Of a stretch of DNA of 12,322 nucleotides, positions 7,015 to 12,322 are shown one piece after another; the first letter of the stretch is position 1, and each line of letters opens with the position of its first letter. The notes under the pieces were generated by a model that saw only the letters and a list, made by a program, of their open reading frames with translations, ran no database searches and was not told the DNA's origin. Source of the DNA: Demequinaceae bacterium UBA4004 (GTDB lineage: Bacteria > Actinomycetota > Actinomycetes > Actinomycetales > Demequinaceae). A program made the translations under genes and the position numbers. The DNA is taken from contig DGBM01000306.1 of NCBI GenBank assembly GCA_002384765.1, forward strand, positions 1-12,322, given 5' to 3'.

Positions 7015-9000
7015 ATGACGCGGCCTAGTAGCAACGCGGACGATCTACTCGAGATGTACCGCCGGATGTGCCGAATTCGCACGTTCGAGGAGCGGGCAGC
7101 CGAGTTATACAAGGCCACGGAGATCCCCGGCTTCGTGCATCTGTCGATCGGTCAAGAAGCCTGCGCTGTCGGTGCGTGCTGGTCGCTCGGCGCCGACGAC
7201 GTGGTGGTGTCCAACCATCGTGGCCATGGCCACTGCATCGCCAAGGGGCTGGACCCGGAGTCGATGTTCGCCGAGCTCATGGGTCGAGAGGGTGGGGCCT
7301 GCCACGGTCGAGGCGGCTCCATGCATATCGCCGACCCCGACATTGGCATCTTTGGCGCCAACGGCATCGTCGCTGCTGGCCTGCCCATCGCCGTCGGCGC
7401 CGCCACTGCCGCGCGGTTACGCGACACCTCCTCCGTGGTGGTGGCATTCTTCGGAGATGGGGCGGTTGCCCAAGGGGCGTTCCACGAGTCGGTGAACCTG
7501 GCAGCCGTGTGGGACCTTCCCATCGTGTTCTTCTGCGAGAACAACCATTACGCGGAGTTCTCCACGACACAAAGCCAGAGCCGAGGGGCGCTGGAGGCAC
7601 GTGCCGCCGGGTACGGAGTCGACTTTGTCCGTGTCGATGGCAACGATGCGCTGGCCGTGGCTGAGACTATGACCGACGTGTTGAGCCGGTTGAGGGATCA
7701 TGCGGGACCGGTTCTCGTCGAGGCGGAGACCTACCGGTGGCACGGCCACTACGAAGGAGATCCTCAGCGTTACCGCAGTGCGCACGAGCTTGAGACATGG
7801 AAGGCGCGCGATCCCCTAGCCATTTTCCGCAAGCGTCTCGCCGATGCCGGCATCGCCGAGGCTGGGATCGAAGCCATCGAACAGGAGGAGCGGGCCCGCA
7901 TCGACAAGGCGGTGGAAGCCGCACGTCAGGCACCGCCTCCCGAGCCGAGCACACTCGCTCACAATGTCCTCGCACCACGGCTCGACGTGCCGGCCGAACC
8001 GACCGACGCCTCTCGGAAGTCCTCACCCGGTGTCTTCCGAACCATGGACGCCGTTCGTCTCGCCTTGCAGCATGAACTGGATGCCGACCCCTCGGTGTTC
8101 CTCGCCGGGATCGATGTGGGCGCCGGCGGTAACGTCTTCGGCGTGACCCGTGGGCTTCACGAGGAGTTTCCGGGCAGAGTGCTGGACACACCCATATGCG
8201 AGACAGCCATTGTGGGTGCCGCAGTCGGAGCGGCGATGGCGGGCATGAGGCCTGTCGTCGAGATCATGTACATGGACTTCATCGGTGTCTGTTTCGACCA
8301 ACTGATGAACCAGGCAGCAAAGATGCGCTACATGACTGGGGGCAAAGCCAGTCTGCCCCTCGTTGTACGCACCCAGTTCGGTGCAGGCCGATCATCCGGC
8401 AGCCAGCACTCACAGAGCCTCGAAACACTGCTCGCCCACATACCAGGGCTCACGGTAGTCATGCCGTCAACGCCCGCAGACACCTACGGCCTGCTCCGAG
8501 CCGCAATCAGGGATCCGAACCCCGTGGTGTTCGTCGAGCACCGGGGCCAGTACGGATGGAAGGGCGACGCACCTGCCGCAGAGCACATCCTGCCACTCGG
8601 CAAGGCGCGGGTCGTCCGTCATGGAGCCGACGTCACGTTGGTGAGCTACTCGCGGATGCTGCATGAGTCTCTCGCTGCTGCCGAGGCGCTGTCGCGAGAA
8701 GGGGTCAGTGTCGAAGTGATCGACCTTCGGACGATCGTGCCGATGGATCGTGAGACCGTCTTGGCTTCGTTGCGGAAGACCAACCGCCTGGTCATCGCCC
8801 ATGAAGCGGTCCGCGACTTCGGAGTTGGTGCCGAACTGGCGGCGCTGGCGGTTGACGAGGGGTTCTGGACACTTGACGCACCCGTGTTGCGGGTAGGCGC
8901 GCCATATACGCCAGTGCCCTACGCGCCGCCACTCGAAGGCGCGTGGCTACCCGACCGTGCGAATATCGAAGACGCGCTGAGGAGCGTGGCAGCTGCCTAG
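7015..9000 (+). CDS. Fused alpha/beta thiamine-diphosphate E1 of acetoin/2-oxo-acid dehydrogenase type (661 aa)
   Basis: Residues 1 to about 320 are an E1-alpha chain closest in feel to AcoA: IRTFEER, IPGFVHLSIGQEA, SNHRGHGHCIAKG, HGRGGSMHIADPDIGIFGAN. The ThDP/Mg motif runs from GDG (147-149) to NN (176-177). A Pro-rich linker (about 305-343) leads to an E1-beta chain from Met344: GNVFGVTRGL, DTPICE with Glu396 (equivalent to the E1-beta glutamate that activates the cofactor, Glu59 in human PDHB), the AcoB-like block CFDQLMNQAAKMRYMTGGKA, and QHSQSL with His465. All key residues are present, so a decarboxylase or C-C cleaving E1 is expected. It normally needs lipoyl E2 and E3 partners, none of which is in the window. 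It starts three bases after livF with no clear ribosome site, so it is probably coupled to it. Precise substrate unknown: acetoin, a 2-oxo acid or a diketone are possible. Confidence 0.9.
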   Translation: MTRPSSNADDLLEMYRRMCRIRTFEERAAELYKATEIPGFVHLSIGQEACAVGACWSLGADDVVVSNHRGHGHCIAKGLDPESMFAELMGREGGACHGRGGSMHIADPDIGIFGANGIVAAGLPIAVGAATAARLRDTSSVVVAFFGDGAVAQGAFHESVNLAAVWDLPIVFFCENNHYAEFSTTQSQSRGALEARAAGYGVDFVRVDGNDALAVAETMTDVLSRLRDHAGPVLVEAETYRWHGHYEGDPQRYRSAHELETWKARDPLAIFRKRLADAGIAEAGIEAIEQEERARIDKAVEAARQAPPPEPSTLAHNVLAPRLDVPAEPTDASRKSSPGVFRTMDAVRLALQHELDADPSVFLAGIDVGAGGNVFGVTRGLHEEFPGRVLDTPICETAIVGAAVGAAMAGMRPVVEIMYMDFIGVCFDQLMNQAAKMRYMTGGKASLPLVVRTQFGAGRSSGSQHSQSLETLLAHIPGLTVVMPSTPADTYGLLRAAIRDPNPVVFVEHRGQYGWKGDAPAAEHILPLGKARVVRHGADVTLVSYSRMLHESLAAAEALSREGVSVEVIDLRTIVPMDRETVLASLRKTNRLVIAHEAVRDFGVGAELAALAVDEGFWTLDAPVLRVGAPYTPVPYAPPLEGAWLPDRANIEDALRSVAAA

Positions 9001-10169
9001 TGAGGAGAAGGCTTGGCTCCGCCCTGTCCGTCCGTGAAGGTGGAGGGCACCAGCCCCGGGACCGTCTCTCCACGGCGACGTAGCCAGTAAGCGGTACGAG
9101 GAGACGTGATGGCGTAGGGATCGTCGATCCCAAGCTTCACGGCCGCGTCCAGCGGCCAGTTCGGGTTGTAGAGGACCTCTCGGCCGATCGCTACCAGATC
9201 CGCGCTGCCTTCAGCGACGATCCGCTCTGCGAGCTCGGGATGCACGATCAGGCCGACCGCCATCGTGGCGACTCCGGACCGCCGCTTCAGTTCCGCCGCG
9301 TAGTCAACCTGGTACCCGTAGGAGTATGTGCCACCCTCGGTGGGCGACCCGACCAGCCCACCGGAAGAGCAGTCAACGACGTCGACTCCCATGGTGCGGA
9401 GCTGACCGGCCAAACGCACAGATTCATCGACGCTCCATCCAGCGAAGTCGTCCACCGAGAGCCGAACGAACAGTGGCTTGTCATCGGGCCACACTGCGCG
9501 CACCCCCTCGACGATCTCCTTGAGCGCCCGCGTGCGGTTCTCATACGAGCCGCCATAACGGTCCGTTCGGTGATTGGTCGCTTCGGAGAGGAACTGGTGG
9601 AGGAGGTAACCGTGGCCACTATGCACCTCGACGACGTCGTAGCCGGCTCGCTGGGCCCGCGCGGCTGCAGCAACGAAGGAGGAGACTACGTCCTGCACCT
9701 CCTCCGTGGTCATCGCCCGGGGAGCTTCCTGGCCTTCGCGGACGGGTATCGCGCTCGGAGCAATTGGGTGCCACTCGTCCCAATCAGCAATCTCCGGGGT
9801 CCGCTCGAGCGGCCGCCGGCCGTCCATAGGGGTGCTCATCCGCGCTTTGCGGCCTGCGTGCATGAGTTGGATACCTGGGACCGAGCCGTTGTTCCTGATG
9901 ACCCTCACGAGGCGGTTTAGCGGGTCGATGAATCTGTCGTCCCAGATCCCGAGATCGCCCAACGTGCCGCGGCCCCGACGCTCGACCGTGGTGCCCTCCT
10001 GAAAGACCAAGCCAGCCCCCCCATCGGCATAGCGACCCAGATGCATCAGGTGCCAATCGGTCGGGAAGCCGTCACGCCCTTCGTACTGCCACATTGGCGA
10101 AACCACCACCCGGTTGCGCAACCGGACCGTCCGCAGTTCGAGCTCGGAGAAGAGGTGGCTGAAGGTCAT
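8997..10169 (-). CDS. Old-Yellow-Enzyme-type NADH:flavin oxidoreductase, YqjM-like (390 aa)
   Basis: This is an FMN-dependent ene-reductase with a TIM-barrel of the Oxidored_FMN family, expected to reduce the C=C bond of enones or quinone-like compounds using NAD(P)H. Visible motifs are RNRVVVSPMWQYEG (18-31), FPTDWHLMHLGRYADGG, GIQLMHAGRKA (99-109), the substrate-anion pair H183/H186 in EVHSGHGYLLHQF, NHRTDRYGGSYENR, and the C-terminal FMN-phosphate region ADLVAIGREVLYNP. In YqjM the SPMC position holds Cys26, which tunes the flavin; here it is Trp27. I chose ATG 10169 (GGAG six bases upstream) rather than 10448, because the extra 93 residues are low-complexity and lie over the divergent ABM gene. 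The stop shares CTAG 8997-9000 with the convergent E1 gene. Confidence 0.93.
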   Translation of the reverse strand: MTFSHLFSELELRTVRLRNRVVVSPMWQYEGRDGFPTDWHLMHLGRYADGGAGLVFQEGTTVERRGRGTLGDLGIWDDRFIDPLNRLVRVIRNNGSVPGIQLMHAGRKARMSTPMDGRRPLERTPEIADWDEWHPIAPSAIPVREGQEAPRAMTTEEVQDVVSSFVAAAARAQRAGYDVVEVHSGHGYLLHQFLSEATNHRTDRYGGSYENRTRALKEIVEGVRAVWPDDKPLFVRLSVDDFAGWSVDESVRLAGQLRTMGVDVVDCSSGGLVGSPTEGGTYSYGYQVDYAAELKRRSGVATMAVGLIVHPELAERIVAEGSADLVAIGREVLYNPNWPLDAAVKLGIDDPYAITSPRTAYWLRRRGETVPGLVPSTFTDGQGGAKPSPH

Positions 10170-10228
10170 GCTGAGCTCCGATCTTGGGTCGCCAAACGCT
10201 GTGACAGCCGCTAGGGTCGGGGACGTTA

Positions 10229-10244
10229 CCAACCAAACGGTCGG
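10229..10244. promoter_or_regulatory. Candidate second operator, related to the one at 2220-2235
   Basis: CCAACC-AAAC-GGTCGG is an inverted repeat (5 of 6 arm bases pair) with the same 4-base spacer as the first site. It matches the first site at 12 of 16 aligned positions, including ACCAA-CGGTCG. It lies in the 97-bp divergent region between the flavin oxidoreductase and the ABM gene, ending 22 bases before the ABM start codon and about 60 bases before the oxidoreductase start. Common control by the TetR protein is inference. Confidence 0.5.
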
Positions 10245-10266
10245 AAGGTCAACGGAGGGTGTGCCA

Positions 10267-10578
10267 ATGGTCGTCGTTGTCGTCGCGCACGTGTTCCCGA
10301 TTTCGGAGCGGCGGGAGGAGGTGGTCCGGGTACTCGAGCGGACCGCCCAACTCGTGCACGAGGAGGAGGGCTGCCAGCTCTTCGCGCTCCATGAGAGCAA
10401 GGACGGATTCGCCATCCTCGAGCAATGGCGGGATTCGGCCGCTCTCAAGGCCCACGGGAGCGGTCCCGTTTACGCGCAGATGGTTGATTCGCTTGAGGGC
10501 CTGCTCGCCAAGCCGATGGAGGTACACATGCTGAAACCTCTTCCTGTTGGCGATCCCGCCCTAGGCGCGCTCCGATAG
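10267..10578 (+). CDS. ABM-fold antibiotic biosynthesis monooxygenase-like protein (103 aa)
   Basis: This is a small ferredoxin-like alpha/beta-barrel protein of the ABM family (quinol monooxygenase YgiN, heme-degrading and polyketide monooxygenase relatives). These usually act as dimers on quinols or similar electron-rich substrates without a dedicated cofactor. The pattern is a first strand VVVVVAHVFPI, a helix with RREEVVRVLERTAQLVHEEEGC, a strand LFALHESKDGFAILEQWRD, then AALKAHGSGPVYAQMVDSLEGLL. I chose ATG 10267 over longer in-frame starts at 10114 and 10261 because GGAGGG (10254-10259) is seven bases upstream. It is divergent from the flavin oxidoreductase and 10 bases from the MaoC gene, suggesting an operon. 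Catalytic status cannot be judged; some family members have no known enzyme activity. Confidence 0.8.
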   Translation: MVVVVVAHVFPISERREEVVRVLERTAQLVHEEEGCQLFALHESKDGFAILEQWRDSAALKAHGSGPVYAQMVDSLEGLLAKPMEVHMLKPLPVGDPALGALR

Positions 10579-10588
10579 GTGTCGTGAG

Positions 10589-11041
10589 ATGGCCTGGCAC
10601 TTCGAGGACTTCGTTGAAGGGCAAACTTTCGCCACGCAGGGGCGGACCATAACCGAGAGCGACATCGTGATGTTCGCGGGATGGAGCTGGGACACAAATC
10701 CTGTTCACACCGACGCGGTGCACGCTCAGCAGGGGCGTTTCGGAGACCGGATCGGACACGGGCTCCTTGGTATGGCCGTGGCAATGGGCCTGGCCTCGCG
10801 TCTCGGGGTCTTCGAGGCGTGCTCGGTTGCGTTGCTTGAGGTGGCGAACTGGCGGTTTCTCGCGCCTATCAAGGCCGGAGACACGTTGCGCGCGGAGGTC
10901 CTGATCACGGGGACGCGCCTGACCAGCAGTGGAAGCCTGGGAATCTTGAACAGGCGTTTTCGCCTACTGAACAGCGACGACGTCCTCGTACAGGAAGGGG
11001 ACATCGATCTCATGGTCAGTGTCCGGTCCGAGGCACCTTGA
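10589..11041 (+). CDS. MaoC-family (R)-specific enoyl-CoA hydratase/dehydratase (150 aa)
   Basis: This is a single hot-dog domain of the MaoC/R-hydratase family, which adds water to or removes it from enoyl-CoA thioesters. The N-terminus FEDFVEGQTFATQGRTITE is typical of the family. The hydratase-2 motif follows: Asp35 and His40 in SWDTNPVHTD, with GRFGDRIGHGLLGM closing the site. These correspond to the catalytic Asp/His of R-specific hydratases. Length is standard for a single-domain MaoC. The ATG lies 10 bases after the ABM stop, with only a weak AGGTG-like ribosome site, so translation may be coupled. In the inferred pathway it would act on an acyl-CoA intermediate. Confidence 0.88.
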   Translation: MAWHFEDFVEGQTFATQGRTITESDIVMFAGWSWDTNPVHTDAVHAQQGRFGDRIGHGLLGMAVAMGLASRLGVFEACSVALLEVANWRFLAPIKAGDTLRAEVLITGTRLTSSGSLGILNRRFRLLNSDDVLVQEGDIDLMVSVRSEAP

Positions 11042-11064
11042 CGGGCGTCGACGTGCTGCGCTCC

Positions 11065-11092
11065 AGCCGGCCGAATGTCCGGCCAACCGGCT
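11065..11092 (+). other. GC-rich inverted repeat after the MaoC gene
   Basis: AGCCGG at 11065-11070 pairs with CCGGCT at 11087-11092. An alternative inner hairpin GCCGG/CCGGC (11066-11070 with 11079-11083) has an 8-base loop. It lies in the 145-bp gap between the MaoC and crotonase genes. There is no T-run after it, so it is not a convincing intrinsic terminator; it may be an mRNA stability hairpin or chance in GC-rich DNA. The rest of the gap holds only the AAAGGA ribosome site (11172-11177) of the next gene. Confidence 0.3.
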
Positions 11093-11186
11093 AGGGATGT
11101 GACGGCGTTGCGGGGATCGTGACCGCTGGAGAACCGGTCATGAGCCTGTTGGCCCGGTCTGCTCACCAACCAAAGGATCATCGAAC

Positions 11187-11987
11187 ATGTACACGTACAC
11201 CACTCTCAAGATCGAACGGCCACACCCCGAGATCGTCGTGGCGTCGCTCAACCGTCCCGAGCGACTCAACGCGATTACGCCCGTCATGTTTGATGAGTTT
11301 GCGGCGCTGCAGCGTGACATCGAGTCCGACACTGCCGCGCGCGTCCTCGTTCTCACCGGCGAAGGACGAGCATTCTCGGCCGGCCTCGACCTCGACGATG
11401 CAGAGAAACTACCCAGGATGGCTGTGGCACAGTTGCTAGCCGGCCAGGACTCATGGGCGGCCTCGGTCGCGGGGTTCCGGAGAATGACGAAGCCTGTGAT
11501 CGCTGCCGTAAACGGAGCCGCAGCCGGTGCGGGGATGGGACTCGCCCTCGCCGCTGACATCCGGCTCGCATCGACAAGCGCGAGGTTCAATGCCGCGTTC
11601 GTCCGGATCGGGTTGTCCGGAGGCGACGTGGGCACCTCTTGGGCACTGCCACGACTCGTCGGCCTCGGTCGGGCATACGAAATTCTGCTCACCGGACGCT
11701 TCGTAGAGGCGGAGGAGGCTTTGCGGATCGGTCTCGTCTCGGACACTGTCGACCCAGACCACCTGTTGGACCGCGCTATGGAGACGGCAGGCACCATCCT
11801 GGAGAACAGCCCGATCGGGATGGCACTTACCAAGCAGGTGGTACAGAACAACGTCGATGCGCCCTCTTTGGAGGCCGCGCTGGTACTCGAAAACCGCAAC
11901 CAGGTGCTCGCCACGAGAACTGACGACATGGTGGAGGCGCTCGCAGCCTTCCGCGAGCAACGTAAGCCGAATTACGTTGCTCAATGA
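11187..11987 (+). CDS. Enoyl-CoA hydratase/isomerase (crotonase) family protein (266 aa)
   Basis: This is a crotonase-fold protein expected to act on a CoA thioester. The oxyanion-hole segments are present: AFSAGLDLDD (62-71) and NGAAAGAGMGLALAADIRLA (109-128). However, the two catalytic glutamates of classical enoyl-CoA hydratase (Glu144 and Glu164 of the rat enzyme) align with Gly118 and Phe138. Asp147 in IGLSGGDVGTSW is a possible alternative acid/base. This pattern is common in actinobacterial EchA paralogues of unknown substrate, so isomerase, hydrolase, C-C lyase or another crotonase reaction is possible. The C-terminal helix with AFREQRKPNY is as usual. Start ATG 11187 has AAAGGA nine bases upstream. 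It follows the MaoC gene by 145 bases and precedes a thiolase gene. Confidence 0.9.
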   Translation: MYTYTTLKIERPHPEIVVASLNRPERLNAITPVMFDEFAALQRDIESDTAARVLVLTGEGRAFSAGLDLDDAEKLPRMAVAQLLAGQDSWAASVAGFRRMTKPVIAAVNGAAAGAGMGLALAADIRLASTSARFNAAFVRIGLSGGDVGTSWALPRLVGLGRAYEILLTGRFVEAEEALRIGLVSDTVDPDHLLDRAMETAGTILENSPIGMALTKQVVQNNVDAPSLEAALVLENRNQVLATRTDDMVEALAAFREQRKPNYVAQ

Positions 11988-12157
11988 CGGGCAGACGCGT
12001 TCCGAGCGGGGCCACGTCGCCGGGACTTGATCCGACCGAGGTCCTGCTGGGGCGAGAGTCGCGCATGCAGAGTTCCAGCCCTTCAGTGACGGGAGGGGCG
12101 TCGCGGATGTCGCTGGGGGGGCATGAAGAACGAGAATCAATACACGAGAGGACAAGT

Positions 12158-12322
12158 ATGAACGACGAGAAGATCCTGGTGGTCGATGGGGCGCGGACGC
12201 CGGTCGGTTCCTTCGGTGGTGTGTTCAAGGACGTGGGGGCGCACGAGCTCGGCGGGGTGGCCGGGCGGGTGGCGCTGGAGCGGGCAGGGGTGTCGGGCGA
12301 GGACATCTCCGAGGTGGTGATG
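12158..12322 (+). CDS. Thiolase / acetyl-CoA C-acyltransferase, N-terminal 55 residues (cut by window end)
   Basis: The translation begins MNDEKILVVDGARTPVGSFG and continues with AHELGGVAGRVALERAGVSG and a final EVVM, the conserved N-terminal pattern of degradative thiolases (VVDGARTPVG, then the helix carrying GV and the DEVVMG strand). The active-site Cys and the C-terminal His/Cys lie beyond the window. GAGAGGA at 12146-12152 is well spaced before ATG 12158. An in-frame upstream ATG at 12065 would add 31 residues that do not resemble thiolases and is rejected. A thiolase after MaoC and crotonase genes fits the last CoA-dependent cleavage of a beta-oxidation-type sequence. The 170-bp gap before it (11988-12157) contains a run of seven G (12115-12121) and no recognisable gene. 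Confidence 0.88.
   Translation, partial: MNDEKILVVDGARTPVGSFGGVFKDVGAHELGGVAGRVALERAGVSGEDISEVVM

Noticed and set aside
10170..10448. 93-residue upstream extension of the flavin oxidoreductase
   Set aside because: It is a low-complexity Ser/Thr-rich translation antisense to the ABM gene; the family N-terminus starts at the ATG at 10169 with GGAG upstream.
11121..11139. GACCG-N9-CGGTC inverted repeat upstream of the crotonase gene as a third operator
   Set aside because: Spacer length and core differ from the two matching sites, and such short GC-rich repeats are frequent here by chance.
12065..12157. Upstream in-frame ATG as the thiolase start, or a separate small gene
   Set aside because: The added residues do not match thiolase N-termini, and the ATG at 12158 has a well-spaced GAGAGGA.

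Overview
The window reads as a high-GC actinobacterial chromosome or large plasmid segment (Nocardioides/Rhodococcus/Pseudonocardia-like; genus is inference). The reasons are strongly GC-biased third codon positions, actinobacterial-style TetR, MaoC and crotonase proteins, and IS481/IS630 transposases of the kind common there. It falls into a short insertion-sequence zone at the left edge and then one continuous accessory catabolic locus.

Positions 1-1292 hold mobile DNA: the C-terminal end of an IS481-type transposase (2-184), whose stop codon lies exactly at the junction of a complete IS630-family element (184-1289, TA flanks, 12-bp imperfect terminal inverted repeats, intact DDE transposase). 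Positions 1293-1429 carry nothing I can assign.

Positions 1430-9000 hold a TetR regulator on the minus strand, divergent from a tightly packed plus-strand operon. The operon is a lipoprotein branched-chain-amino-acid-type substrate-binding protein, two LivH/LivM permeases, two LivG/LivF ATPases, and then a 661-aa fusion of the alpha and beta chains of an acetoin/2-oxo-acid dehydrogenase-type thiamine-diphosphate E1. Stops and starts overlap or nearly touch from livH to the E1 gene, so import and ThDP chemistry appear to be co-expressed.

Positions 8997-12322 hold a minus-strand Old-Yellow-Enzyme-type flavin oxidoreductase, convergent with the E1 gene and sharing a 4-bp CTAG for both stops. 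Divergent from it are an ABM-fold small monooxygenase-like protein and a MaoC dehydratase, followed by a crotonase-family protein without the two classical catalytic glutamates, and the first 55 codons of a thiolase cut by the window edge.

The set looks like an uptake-plus-degradation module. A Liv-type importer brings in an unknown, probably organic-acid or cyclic substrate. A flavin enone reductase and an ABM-type protein act on it, a ThDP E1 cleaves or oxidatively decarboxylates a 2-oxo or diketo intermediate, and MaoC, crotonase and thiolase finish a beta-oxidation-like sequence. The substrate cannot be read from the sequence. A related inverted-repeat motif (12 of 16 positions identical) lies in both divergent promoter regions (2220-2235 and 10229-10244), which suggests that the TetR protein may control both halves. 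No tRNA, rRNA or CRISPR array was seen.
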